A stretch of 29,760 nt of DNA. Origin: Salinivirga sp964413185 (GTDB lineage Bacteria > Bacteroidota > Bacteroidia > Bacteroidales > Salinivirgaceae). The first letter of the stretch is position 1. Each line of letters starts with the position of its first letter. The notes beneath the pieces were generated by a model. The model did no database searches, was not told the origin of the DNA, and worked only from the letters and a program-made list of their open reading frames with translations. The stretch spans positions 1 to 29,760 of the forward strand of contig CAYPSX010000029.1 in assembly GCA_964413185.1 (NCBI GenBank), given 5' to 3'. The position numbers and the translations under genes are program-made. Below, piece after piece: positions 22,201-29,741 of the stretch.

Positions 22201-22786
22201 TTCCGGGACCACTCGATTGGTAGTAAAAGCGAATGTTGGGAAGCGCGTTTGGGTACGGCGATAAGCCATCTGAAGTTGGAAAAGCATCATCAGAACCTGC
22301 AACTTTTATTAAGTCGCCGGTTACTTCTGTTGCGTAAAAATTACTGTATGACGAGCTCCCGTGCTCACTATGAAAATATATAACCAGGTTGTCGGTTCCA
22401 TTATAATCAATGGAAGTGCTGAATGCAATCTCATTCCACTCACCCGGTACCCCGCTGATATCTCCTGAAAAAACTTCAGTATAACCTGCTGTGGCCGGAT
22501 CCTCATACGTTGCAGAGACAGTGCTGCCCGTGGTTTGTTTTACGTAAATTGTCTGGTTAGCAATAGTTCCGTCAAGATTTTGTGACTGGAAACCAATTTT
22601 ATCAATTGTTTTGGCATCACCCAAATCTGCTGACGAATACACAGCTTTCGACCAGGAATAGTTCCATGCTGTGTATGGCATACTTGAATTGGCTGTTCCA
22701 TTTCCTATTTGCACATAAGATTGTGAATGTGCAATAATAAAAGTAAGTAACAATAAGAAAGTAGTAGTAACTCCTCTAAAATTCAT
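19268..22786 (-). CDS. Large secreted multidomain protein with a T9SS type A sorting domain
   Basis: This 1172-residue exported protein has a signal peptide (TFLLLLTFIIAHSQ). An N-terminal beta domain is followed by a fibronectin-III-like segment (NPAENLEFVDVETELNFDLD; TNYYWRVVASDG). Then come a choice-of-anchor-J/MAM-like domain (FPYSQDFEGGDDVVF; TYFRWVYKIVDENS; YLDNIEI), an ASPM/Hydin-type anchor-D domain (LNPTSIDFGNICVGGQRKTQ), a second MAM-like domain (YEYFDDVSAGDLPAAW), another FN3 (YYWKVVAYNDNGDAQNTATW), a third MAM-like domain (LPWTEDFNNYV; FVDDVSISEL) and a carboxypeptidase-regulatory-like repeat (FNVTGDGEPLGGAAITIDGE). The C-terminal 75 residues (YSIYPNPTEGVININGLNKF; LGQNVSSGVYNG; ELSDGVYYLNIKS) are the type A signal for the type IX secretion system. 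No catalytic domain is visible, so an adhesin or matrix role is plausible. It is divergent from the histidine kinase gene. Confidence 0.9.
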   Translation of the reverse strand: MNFRGVTTTFLLLLTFIIAHSQSYVQIGNGTANSSMPYTAWNYSWSKAVYSSADLGDAKTIDKIGFQSQNLDGTIANQTIYVKQTTGSTVSATYEDPATAGYTEVFSGDISGVPGEWNEIAFSTSIDYNGTDNLVIYFHSEHGSSSYSNFYATEVTGDLIKVAGSDDAFPTSDGLSPYPNALPNIRFYYQSSGPGTPTNPNPAENLEFVDVETELNFDLDEATTTYDVYFSSTESDVTNMETSALIADAATATGAGTYTVDPTPSGGLLEQKTNYYWRVVASDGSSTNTSPVWSFETQKVISAFPYSQDFEGGDDVVFTLMYMPEESDWNWTEATGSWNAVETYPQNGDSCAYISPFSLTQDEEYELRTPRFNLPANSQIKFFWFNGSELAGDKVAGVDSCYFQGSVDGGNSWVNITSLSPVAAQDAYQQELIDLTDFAGNNTYFRWVYKIVDENSSPQNVYLDNIEIKQITDDPEISLNPTSIDFGNICVGGQRKTQIAITNNNLTNDLVITGVSTIAGFETTYTGTISGGATDTADIYFMPTDATSYSGALTFEIEGNFAGSNELIVSGVGAEPLTSIYEYFDDVSAGDLPAAWSQISDPDNQFHFVAVEQGTSSEYNSAPNVLRLYNSDEYAHPLMAILPGVTDFGTNVLQFYAVKNVFEPVKLYVGVLDDPYNAASFEVVDTILVNSDLTQHTVEFDAGTTKPYIAFSHAMNDSLIASIRIDDVLWKNTDNTSAPEAAGNIYPVHENIDIDIMNDMLFKWSNEGGEPTGYRISLGTTTDANEIIDNMETGDTTAFVYSGAMDYNTTYYWKVVAYNDNGDAQNTATWSFTTMSDPLVVDLPWTEDFNNYVMHNLPSDNFRYPLGWSLENNLTEFYCWDKISNNDNSPDNAHSDSVAMHIISFSFDEPLDDWLFSKPVQLEAGSTYEFSFWYKTAGFAGEETFEKLEVKWGSDNTSAAMFNDPLFYDDNITVRDWTQFTTDITAEESGAYYLGFHSFSDPLQWILFVDDVSISELTGANVNFNVTGDGEPLGGAAITIDGETYTTDTDGTASVFVENGTYNYEITATNFSTVNETVTVDNEDVTIDVNLTDIHELNKRSYSIYPNPTEGVININGLNKFEVNIFNTLGQNVSSGVYNGNTSINLNELSDGVYYLNIKSNEQTATERIVIE

Positions 22787-22820
22787 AAGATTAAAATTTA
22801 AATGATTTTTTCTTCTTTGC

Positions 22821-22845
22821 CCGGCCTGTAAAAAAGCCGGCCTTT
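22821..22845. other. GC-rich hairpin in the leader between the T9SS cargo and kinase genes
   Basis: CCGGC (22821-22825) can pair with GCCGG (22836-22840) across a 10-base loop, followed by CCTTTTT. The overlapping AAAAAGCCGG/CCTTTTT is also nearly self-complementary. It lies in the 5' leader of the minus-strand T9SS gene, 35 bp before its ATG, and upstream of the plus-strand kinase promoter. It could be an attenuator-like element, or a barrier separating the divergent units. Confidence 0.45.
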
Positions 22846-22910
22846 TTAATTTGGTTCAAGTATACATTTTAGATAGTGTTGATTTTATAGGTGCAAACCC
22901 TTATTTTTTG

Positions 22911-22918
22911 TAACTTTG
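22911..22918 (+). promoter_or_regulatory. -7 box candidate for the kinase-regulator operon
   Basis: TAACTTTG matches TAnnTTTG, 20 bp before the ATG at 22939. This supports the internal ATG over the longer in-frame GTG at 22891, which would start upstream of the promoter. Confidence 0.55.
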
Positions 22919-22938
22919 GCAACCAAACCCGTTACACC

Positions 22939-24978
22939 ATGTATAAAACCAAACTGTTATTGATTTCTTTTGTGCTAATAATTATTTCATTTCATTCTTT
23001 GGTTCATGCACAAAAAATAGAGATTAAGGCACGCACTAAATATGCTGAAGCCAATAAGTTATACCTTGAAGGAAAAGAAAAACCCGCACTGGATACTTTG
23101 CTCCGCATTCTGCCTGCATTTAATTCTATTGATAATGATACACTTGAAAGTCAGATACTGGGGCTTTTTGGTCATTTGCACAAAAATATAGGAAACGATA
23201 CTGTGGGCATTAAAAAATTTATAGGAAACCTAAACAGCGAACAATTAGAGAAATACCTCGAAGCAGTGCAGGCCATGGGGTATTATTTTCATCAAAGAGG
23301 AGCACATACAAAAGCGTTGTCGTATTACCGTAAAATGATGCTTTTTGCGCGAACAGCAGAAAACCGGGAAGCGCTGGCAAAATCGTATTTTTATACAGGA
23401 AAAGTTTTTAAAGCGATGTATAACGTTCCCAAAGCCAAGCAGTATTTCCACACTGCATTGAAGCAATTCCAAAGAGCTAAATCGAATAATTTCATTATAA
23501 AAACGTATAATGAACTGGGAGAAATGGCCTTATCTTCCGGTAATGAAGATTCGGCAAAATATTACCTTCAACGGGTTATTGATCTGGCAAAAAGCAACAA
23601 ATCTACTGAGATAAAGCTTATTGCTTATCACCGATTGTCAAACATTGCGTTCAGTCGTGGCAACCTGTCCGAAGCACAAATCTACCTCAAAAAGGCCATT
23701 CAGTTAGCTTCGCAGTTAAATATGGACTACATCCCGGCACTTCATCTTGATTTGGGGAGAATATATCAGGAATCAGGAGAACTGAACACTGCATTGTCTA
23801 TTTATTCAAAAGCTATTTCCGAAGCTTCCAAAAATAAAAATCTGCAAATAAAAATTGATGCTTATCAACTTATGGGTGATATTTTTATAGCCCAAAACAA
23901 ATATCGAAAAGCTTCGAAGAGCTATCAAAAAGCCCTTCAATTAAAGGAGATACACCAAAACCAAAACAGTGTGAAAGAAATGGCCCGCTTTGAAGCCAGG
24001 TACAACCTCATGCAAAAAGAACAGGAAATCAAACTCTTAGACAGGGAAAGAAAGTTAAAAGAAGTAAAACTCAATAACGAAAAATTACGATCGAACATTT
24101 ACCTGCTTGGCCTTATTGCTTTAGTTCTGCTGGCGTTGATCCTGTTTTTATACATAAGGAGCCATATTCGTAAAAACAAACAATTGAGCACCCAAAATGC
24201 AACAATCAATGAGCAAAATGAGGAGTTAAATCAAATAAATCAGCAGTTAAGCAACTCTGAAAATAAATTAATGCAGGCTTTATCGACAAAAAACAAGCTT
24301 TTTGCCATTATTGGTCACGATTTAAAAAGTCCGCTGATGGATATAAAAAACCTCATTTTTATACTGAAAAACAATCCGGAGCAATTTTCAGGAGAAGAAC
24401 TTAAACAACATGCCGGTAATATCGAATACAGGCTTACATCTTTATTGGAATTGATGAACAACCTGCTGAACTGGGGCATGTCTGAACGCAACACACTAAA
24501 AATGGCGCCTGAAAATATCAATATTAATCAACTGATAGACAAAACAGAAAAACTATTCAGCCCACAGTTGGAAAATAAGCAAATACAACTCATTACCAAT
24601 ATTCCTCAAAATTTGCAGTGGGTTACAGACTATAACATGCTTGAGTTTATCATCAGGAATACACTTTCAAATGCCATAAAATTCTCACCATCGGGAAGTA
24701 AAATCAGCATTAACATCAGCACCGATAATGAAAAAATGAATATACAACTAGAAGATGAAGGTATCGGAATGGATGATAAGCAAGTGCAGGAAATATTCTC
24801 GCAAAGTGCAACAAAAGTAAGGCGGGGAACAAATAACGAAAAAGGCACAGGCCTTGGTATGGCGCTCACTTACGATTTTATTTCGCAAATGGGTGGCTCC
24901 ATTAAAGTAACCAGTGAAAAATCAAAAGGTACGAAAATTGCTGTTTCTTTGCCTATGATTAAGGCTCAACCGATATAA
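22939..24978 (+). CDS. TPR-containing sensor histidine kinase
   Basis: From the ATG at 22939 the protein is 679 residues. It has a signal peptide (LLLISFVLIIISFHSLVHAQ), about seven TPR-like repeats (to about 365, e.g. KSYFYTGKVFKAMYNVPKAK), a coiled coil, one transmembrane helix (about 388-408, LLGLIALVLLALILFLYI), a second coiled coil, and a HisKA/HATPase_c core. The H-box is FAIIGHDLKSPLMDIKNL with phosphoacceptor H460, the N-box FIIRNTLSNAIKFSP with N578, G1 DEGIGMDD, and G2 NEKGTGLGMAL. It senses through periplasmic TPRs, with no Cache or PAS domain. The response regulator gene starts 27 bp downstream, so they form one operon and a likely cognate pair. The divergent T9SS cargo gene could be a target, but that is inference. 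Confidence 0.93.
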   Translation: MYKTKLLLISFVLIIISFHSLVHAQKIEIKARTKYAEANKLYLEGKEKPALDTLLRILPAFNSIDNDTLESQILGLFGHLHKNIGNDTVGIKKFIGNLNSEQLEKYLEAVQAMGYYFHQRGAHTKALSYYRKMMLFARTAENREALAKSYFYTGKVFKAMYNVPKAKQYFHTALKQFQRAKSNNFIIKTYNELGEMALSSGNEDSAKYYLQRVIDLAKSNKSTEIKLIAYHRLSNIAFSRGNLSEAQIYLKKAIQLASQLNMDYIPALHLDLGRIYQESGELNTALSIYSKAISEASKNKNLQIKIDAYQLMGDIFIAQNKYRKASKSYQKALQLKEIHQNQNSVKEMARFEARYNLMQKEQEIKLLDRERKLKEVKLNNEKLRSNIYLLGLIALVLLALILFLYIRSHIRKNKQLSTQNATINEQNEELNQINQQLSNSENKLMQALSTKNKLFAIIGHDLKSPLMDIKNLIFILKNNPEQFSGEELKQHAGNIEYRLTSLLELMNNLLNWGMSERNTLKMAPENININQLIDKTEKLFSPQLENKQIQLITNIPQNLQWVTDYNMLEFIIRNTLSNAIKFSPSGSKISINISTDNEKMNIQLEDEGIGMDDKQVQEIFSQSATKVRRGTNNEKGTGLGMALTYDFISQMGGSIKVTSEKSKGTKIAVSLPMIKAQPI

Positions 24979-25005
24979 ACGAGTAATAACAAGAAGGTTC
25001 CCAAC

Positions 25006-25683
25006 ATGATAAAAATAGTAATTGCAGACGATCATGCATTGATTCGTGAAGGTCTGAAAACCATTATTGGCAAAAGCGATAAGTATGAAATTGTGGGCGA
25101 AGCAGCCGATGGAAAAGCGTGTATCAACTTATTGAAATTAACTCCGGTTGATATTCTATTGCTGGATATAGATATGCCCGAGAAAAATGGTGTAGAAGTT
25201 GGCAAATGGATAAAATCAATGCAGTTAGATATAAAAATAGTTTATATTACAAGTCATGCAGATTTTTTTAGCTTTTATCAGGCATGGAAACTCAATCCAA
25301 CGGGATTTCTGTTCAAAGAAAATGCCCTGGAAGACATGCTCAGTTGTTTGCAGCATATCAACAATGGAAAAAAGTACTATTCAAGTCAAACCAAAGAATA
25401 TATTGACCAAAACGAAGAAAAAATAAAACAATACGAAGCCATATTCGATAAAATACAACTACTCTCTGTTCGCGAACAACAAATATTGCTTTATATAGCC
25501 GAAAGTAAAACCACGAGAGAAATTGCTGATATTTTATTCAACAGCTACAAAACCATCGAAAATCACAGGTACAACATATCAAAAAAACTTGAAATTACAG
25601 GCTCAAACAACCTTATGCGTTTTGGCATACAATATTACGATCTTATAAAATCATTAGTGAATAGTAATATCAATAAACTATAA
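25006..25683 (+). CDS. LuxR/NarL-family response regulator
   Basis: This 225-residue regulator has a receiver domain (1-120) and a C-terminal LuxR-type helix-turn-helix (about 150-212). The receiver has D8/D9 in IVIADDHALIREG, phosphoacceptor D54 in LLLDIDMP, T82 in VYITSHAD and K104 in FLFKEN. The HTH is LLSVREQQILLYIAESKTTR, then EIADILFNSYKTIENHRYNI, with the usual recognition-helix pattern. It should be phosphorylated by the kinase encoded directly upstream and bind DNA as a dimer. A somewhat long, charged linker (YIDQNEEKIKQYEAIFDKIQ) joins the domains. The convergent sulfotransferase gene ends 52 bp away. Confidence 0.94.
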   Translation: MIKIVIADDHALIREGLKTIIGKSDKYEIVGEAADGKACINLLKLTPVDILLLDIDMPEKNGVEVGKWIKSMQLDIKIVYITSHADFFSFYQAWKLNPTGFLFKENALEDMLSCLQHINNGKKYYSSQTKEYIDQNEEKIKQYEAIFDKIQLLSVREQQILLYIAESKTTREIADILFNSYKTIENHRYNISKKLEITGSNNLMRFGIQYYDLIKSLVNSNINKL

Positions 25684-25735
25684 CAGCCAGGTTTAACTAT
25701 TTACAGCATAAATCTTTCCGAAAACAATACAGGCA

Positions 25736-26581
25736 TTACAAATATACCTCACGGTCTTCCTTTGCATAGGCAACACATTTATTCCAGTCGTCGGCAAAAA
25801 CCTCATTAACAGAATCAACTATTTCTTTGGGCAAAACCTTTTTGGCTTTATCTTTGGGTGGTTCCATCAATCCGGCAACATAGGCAGTAAGGTGCAATAC
25901 CCCTCCCCCGAACTTCTGATAAATAAACTTCCAAATGCGGTTTTTAATATTTGAATGATCGTATTTATACCAGCGATTTAAACGACGGACATAATACAGG
26001 GCATGCTCACTATAAGCTTTTTTTACAGTAGAAATTTTTATGTCGTTTTCATTATATGTAGCATGAGTAAAATTGGCCAAAACATCAATTGCTTTCATCG
26101 GGTGCCGTTGAAACTCTTCCTGAAACATTACTAAAGGTCTGGTTTTAAAATACTTCTCCAATATTTCAATTCTATCAAAGAAACGAAGGTTCTTCTGAAC
26201 TAAAATGCCATTTTCCCCATCCATATCAAAATAATCTTCAAAAGACAATGTACCGTGCTTCCGCAAATAGTACTTGTACTTAGAGCCAACCCAGGATGCA
26301 TGTTTACGAAAAACAATAATTGGTTTGGTATTAGGATACTTATCGGCCACACTTACCAAAGTTTTGTAATCATTTTCATTACAGATATCCATTTCGATTG
26401 AAAGCAATACATAATCTGCATCACTTCGCGAAATAATTCTGTCCCGATATTTAAAATCGTGTTTTTTTACGAACCGAATACCCTGAAAACAAGGAAAGAC
26501 CTTTCGTTGAAGAAATGTCGATGCTGTTTTGGGTAAACCTACATGAAAAAAAATTTGAGGTGTTTTGGTTGAGTCAGCCAT
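25736..26581 (-). CDS. Sulfotransferase family protein
   Basis: This 281-residue cytosolic protein of the PAPS-dependent sulfotransferase type carries the 5'-phosphosulfate loop FFHVGLPKTASTFLQRKVFP near the N-terminus (P-K-T-A-S-T). The 3'-phosphate region is PIIVFRKHASWVGSKYKYYL with the Arg and Ser expected to contact the nucleotide. The remainder has IEILEKYFKTRPLVMFQEEF, typical of Stf0/carbohydrate-type enzymes. It transfers sulfate to a sugar or lipid hydroxyl; the acceptor is not known. No PAPS synthesis genes are in the window. It is divergent from the MsbA-like exporter, which may carry a sulfated lipid or glycan. This pairing is inference. Confidence 0.85.
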   Translation of the reverse strand: MADSTKTPQIFFHVGLPKTASTFLQRKVFPCFQGIRFVKKHDFKYRDRIISRSDADYVLLSIEMDICNENDYKTLVSVADKYPNTKPIIVFRKHASWVGSKYKYYLRKHGTLSFEDYFDMDGENGILVQKNLRFFDRIEILEKYFKTRPLVMFQEEFQRHPMKAIDVLANFTHATYNENDIKISTVKKAYSEHALYYVRRLNRWYKYDHSNIKNRIWKFIYQKFGGGVLHLTAYVAGLMEPPKDKAKKVLPKEIVDSVNEVFADDWNKCVAYAKEDREVYL

Positions 26582-26890
26582 GTGTCCTGGTCAAGTTTAT
26601 TCGCCACAAAAATAATACTAAAAAACGATTCATAAAATAAACATAGCAATAACCCGACAAAAATATAAACAGATGAAAGGAAAAACTTGTGTTTATGCAA
26701 TCTATTATTGGCATTTTGCTAATTTTGCCCCAGAAAAAATTGACGTGTTGATTGATTACACAGCGCGGAAAAAATGATCGACAAAGCTTGACTAAAAGGA
26801 TATACATAAGCAATACCTGATAATAAAAGCTGAGAAATACCAGTTTTTTTAAAAACAATAAACCGGGCTAAACACTGAAAAACACACATT
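26582..26890. other. Divergent intergenic region between sulfotransferase and ABC exporter
   Basis: This is 309 bp of AT-rich sequence. Exact TAnnTTTG boxes occur for the minus gene (26607-26614 and 26658-26665, read as TATTTTTG) and for the plus gene (TAATTTTG, 26720-26727, which would give a leader of about 160 nt). I see no hairpin, no repeat and no convincing gene. In such AT-rich DNA some of these boxes will be chance. Confidence 0.5.
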
Positions 26891-28738
26891 ATGGGCAAAA
26901 AAAATAAATCATCATCACTAAGGTATTTTGGCGAATTTCTTCGATATGCAATTCCTTATAAATGGCGGCTTGTATTAAGCGTAGTGTTCAACTTTTTGGG
27001 TACAGCCTTTACCATTGGGTCGTTTGGTATGACAATCCCGTTTCTTAGCATCTTGTTTGGCCAGCAAGAAATTGTAACGGAAAGTGTGCCCTTTGAATTT
27101 AGTTCCAATGCATTAATGCATAACTTCAACTATTTTCTTAGCCAAATTATCCTCGACAAAGGTGAGCATGCTGCACTGGCAGCTGTAAGTGTTATCGTTA
27201 TTATATCGATGACATTCAAAAATGCATTCATGTATCTCGGGAATTACGTTGTGGTTCCCTTGCGTACAGGAATGATCAAAGATTTAAGAAATGATCTTTA
27301 TCGAAAAATAGTTTATCTCCCAATGCGCTTCTTTTCAGAAGAACGCAAAGGCGACTTAATTTCCAGAATGATTGGCGATACAAAAGAACTTGAAGAATCT
27401 GTTGTCAATTCACTCCAAAAAGCACTAAAATCACCCATTGAGTTTGTAGGATTCTTAGTCACACTCTTTTTCCTTAGCAGTCAGCTTACACTTATTGCCA
27501 TTGTATTGATGCCTTTAAGTGGATTTTTCATTAGCCGGGTTGCCAAAAACCTCCGAAAAAAAGCGGTAAAAGGCCAGCAAAGACTTGGTAATTTGCTCAT
27601 AAATATTGAAGAAACCCTTTTTGGAATCCGCATTATAAAAGCGTTTACAGCAGAGCACAAAGCACGAAGGCGATTTGGAGATGAAAATAACGGGTATACT
27701 TTTATCATGAATAAAGTACTGAGGAAAAAATTCCTTGCACACCCCATTAGCGAATTAATGGGAACCATTGTTATTGTGCTCATTATGTATTATGGCGGAC
27801 AAATGGTTTTGGCTGACACCTCAACACTAAGCGCGGCAGAGTTTATTACGTTCATAGGTTTTTTTATGCAAATACTTACTCCTGCAAAATCCCTCTCAAA
27901 CCTATATTTCGATATAAACAAAGGTATGGCTGCTTACGAAAGAGTTCGCGAGGTAATAAACGCTGACGAATCCATTAGAGATGAAAAAGATGCTGAAATA
28001 ATTGAAAAATTCAGTGATAAAATTGAATATGACCATGTAACTTTCGGATACAACAGTGATGTTCATGTTCTAAAAAATATCAATCTCGAAATTAAAAAAG
28101 GACAAGCCGTAGCTTTAGTTGGACAAAGTGGCGCGGGTAAATCGACGCTGGTAGACTTACTCCCCCGGTTCTATGAAATTATACAAGGTGAAATACGTAT
28201 CGACGGAAGGCCATTGAAAAAACTCAATATTGAGTCTATGCGCCAACTCATTGGTATTGTAAGCCAGGAACAAATATTATTCAACGACACAATATTTAAT
28301 AATATAGCATTTGGGGTAAAACATGCCACGATAGAAGATGTAATTAAAGCAGCCAAAGTTGCCAATGCTCATGAGTTTATTGAGAAAACCGAACACGGCT
28401 ATGATACTATAATAGGCGACAGGGGTGGCAAATTATCAGGGGGACAGCGGCAACGATTAACCATTGCACGTGCCATTTTGGTAAATCCACCTATATTGAT
28501 TTTAGATGAGGCAACATCAGCACTTGATGTTGAGTCGGAAAAACTCGTGCAACAAGCAATAGATCATTTGATGAAAAACCGTACCTCAATAATAATTGCA
28601 CACAGACTTTCGACGGTAAAAAATGCGGATTTAGTATGCGTTATGAAAGACGGGGAAATAATTGAATCGGGAAATCATAAAGAATTACTTGAACGAGGTG
28701 GTGCCTTTAAAGAACTGTATCAACAACAAATGGAATAA
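26891..28738 (+). CDS. MsbA-like ABC exporter (fused membrane and ATPase domains)
   Basis: This 615-residue half-transporter has six predicted helices in the first about 330 residues (e.g. LVLSVVFNFLGTAFTIGSFG; AALAAVSVIVIISM; LIAIVLMPLSGFFI; LMGTIVIVLIMYYGG). The ATPase domain has Walker A ALVGQSGAGKSTLVDLLPRF, Q-loop GIVSQEQILFNDTI, signature KLSGGQRQRLTIARAI, Walker B ILILDEATSALD and H-loop IIIAHRLST. All motifs are intact, so it is a homodimeric exporter of the MsbA/LmrA class, probably for a lipid or lipid-linked glycan across the inner membrane. It is a single gene ending 4 bp before a hairpin shared with the cold shock gene. A multidrug role cannot be excluded. Confidence 0.93.
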   Translation: MGKKNKSSSLRYFGEFLRYAIPYKWRLVLSVVFNFLGTAFTIGSFGMTIPFLSILFGQQEIVTESVPFEFSSNALMHNFNYFLSQIILDKGEHAALAAVSVIVIISMTFKNAFMYLGNYVVVPLRTGMIKDLRNDLYRKIVYLPMRFFSEERKGDLISRMIGDTKELEESVVNSLQKALKSPIEFVGFLVTLFFLSSQLTLIAIVLMPLSGFFISRVAKNLRKKAVKGQQRLGNLLINIEETLFGIRIIKAFTAEHKARRRFGDENNGYTFIMNKVLRKKFLAHPISELMGTIVIVLIMYYGGQMVLADTSTLSAAEFITFIGFFMQILTPAKSLSNLYFDINKGMAAYERVREVINADESIRDEKDAEIIEKFSDKIEYDHVTFGYNSDVHVLKNINLEIKKGQAVALVGQSGAGKSTLVDLLPRFYEIIQGEIRIDGRPLKKLNIESMRQLIGIVSQEQILFNDTIFNNIAFGVKHATIEDVIKAAKVANAHEFIEKTEHGYDTIIGDRGGKLSGGQRQRLTIARAILVNPPILILDEATSALDVESEKLVQQAIDHLMKNRTSIIIAHRLSTVKNADLVCVMKDGEIIESGNHKELLERGGAFKELYQQQME

Positions 28739-28742
28739 AAAA

Positions 28743-28770
28743 ACCCGCTTCAACAATTGTTGAAACGGGT
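28743..28770. terminator. Bidirectional terminator between ABC exporter and cold shock gene
   Basis: ACCCG plus TTCAACAA (28743-28756) pair with TTGTTGAA plus CGGGT (28757-28770), with one C-A mismatch and essentially no loop. The plus-strand A-run before it (about 28736-28743) gives a U-tail for the minus-strand csp transcript. The plus-strand tail ATTATATAG is weaker. Confidence 0.75.
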
Positions 28771-28794
28771 ATTATATAGCTTTACTGTTATCTT

Positions 28795-28995
28795 TTATTC
28801 GACAACGCGCACGTCAACAGCCATAGGGCCTTTGTCAGCTTCTTTAAGTTCGAAAGAAACCTCCTGACCTTCGTCGAGGCCACGGAAAGAATCAACTAAA
28901 CCTGTACGGTGAACGAAAACATCGTTACCATCTTCGATTTCGATAAATCCAAATCCTTTGGTATCGTTATACCATTTTACTTTTCCTTGTGCCAT
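28795..28995 (-). CDS. Cold shock domain protein (CspA family)
   Basis: A 66-residue single cold shock domain that binds single-stranded RNA and DNA and can act as an RNA chaperone. The RNP1 motif is KGFGFIE (13-19) and RNP2 is DVFVH (25-29), with GKVKWYNDTKGFGFI at the start and GPMAVDVRVV at the end, the standard CspA layout. It lies 13 bp downstream of the RRM protein gene on the same strand, so both are probably on one mRNA. There is no cold-box-like signal I can name, but the operon has a long leader. Confidence 0.96.
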   Translation of the reverse strand: MAQGKVKWYNDTKGFGFIEIEDGNDVFVHRTGLVDSFRGLDEGQEVSFELKEADKGPMAVDVRVVE

Positions 28996-29008
28996 AGTTA
29001 AATGATAA

Positions 29009-29269
29009 TTATCGGTTAAAACTTTCTTTGCGCTCTCTTGCTACGTTGACAACCATTTCGCGGTCTTCATAAGTTGCACCATTGAGTTCCTCAATAGCTT
29101 TGTTGGCAGCATCCTGGTCTTCCATTGTTACAAAACCAAAACCTTTACTCCTACCGGAGTATTTGTCCATGATAATTTTGGCAGATGTTACTGTGCCATA
29201 GTCTTCAAAAACCTCCTGGAGGTCTGTTTCATTTACCTTGTAATTAAGGTTTCCTACATAAATGTTCAT
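29009..29269 (-). CDS. RRM-type RNA-binding protein
   Basis: This 86-residue protein is a single RNA recognition motif. RNP2 is IYVGNL (3-8) and RNP1 is SKGFGFVTME (41-50), with aromatic F44 and F46 for base stacking. The layout beta-alpha-beta-beta-alpha-beta is complete (TDLQEVFEDYGTVTSAKIIM; AANKAIEELNGATYEDREMV), and the protein ends in a short basic tail (ARERKESFNR). Small RRM proteins of this kind in Bacteroidota (the Rbp type) and in cyanobacteria bind RNA and affect post-transcriptional control. It is the first gene of a two-gene unit with the cold shock gene and has a candidate promoter about 230 bp upstream, giving a long 5' leader. Confidence 0.95.
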   Translation of the reverse strand: MNIYVGNLNYKVNETDLQEVFEDYGTVTSAKIIMDKYSGRSKGFGFVTMEDQDAANKAIEELNGATYEDREMVVNVARERKESFNR

Positions 29270-29499
29270 TGTACTAAAAAAATTAATTGTGTTTAAAACT
29301 GCAGGTTAGTTCATTTGAAAAAACTTGGATGGATAATTATAACATCTTGAAAGAAGTATTGAAAATCCTTACTTTGTAATTTTAACGGCATAACCGCAGT
29401 ATTTTGTTTGTTTTAAGGATTTAGAAAAAGGCAGATGTTTACTAAAACTGTGAAAGTAATTAGAAAAAAATGCACAAATCGTAAATCACATTTCAGGGG

Positions 29500-29507
29500 C
29501 AAAGGTA
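29500..29507 (-). promoter_or_regulatory. -7 box candidate for the RRM-csp unit
   Basis: On the minus strand this reads TACCTTTG followed by CCCC, an exact TAnnTTTG match. A TTG lies 17 bp upstream. Transcription from here would leave a leader of about 225 nt before the ATG at 29269. Confidence 0.5.
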
Positions 29508-29703
29508 ATATATATTTTGTAATGCAATGAACAATCGAACTTTTTTTTATATTTTTTTGATGAAACACTTATTTCGTTTCTTTTTGTACCTGACTTTCCA
29601 GATTCGCAAACTTTTGCGCGAAACACAATAAACACCCGTTTTTTTTTCTTTTTATTTTTTCAAAAAAACGTGCTTTTTCTTTTTTCAAAAACAAATTTAA
29701 GTT

Positions 29704-29711
29704 TATATTTG
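29704..29711 (+). promoter_or_regulatory. -7 box candidate for the tRNA gene
   Basis: TATATTTG followed by C matches TAnnTTTG exactly and lies 30 bp before the tRNA 5' end, the usual position for a Bacteroidota tRNA promoter. Confidence 0.6.
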
Positions 29712-29741
29712 CATCCGCATTACGGAAATGTTCTTTGAATT

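Larger units (their letters stand above)
29270..29741. other. Gene-free leader and promoter region between rbp and a tRNA
   Basis: This is 472 bp without a convincing ORF. It holds the long 5' leader of the RRM-csp unit, with its -7 box at 29500-29507, and then very T-rich DNA up to the tRNA promoter at 29704. Poly-T/poly-A runs are frequent (29539-29560 and 29640-29692). No strong hairpin was found by eye. Confidence 0.6.

Noticed and set aside
22891..22938. Longer start of the histidine kinase (GTG at 22891)
   Set aside because: The 16 added residues would precede a clear signal peptide and start upstream of the -7 box at 22911.
26574..26858. 94-codon minus-strand ORF with hydrophobic residues before the ABC exporter
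   Set aside because: It overlaps the sulfotransferase start, has an irregular mix of Cys, Phe and His without a defined helix pattern, and lies in AT-rich divergent promoter DNA. No family resemblance.
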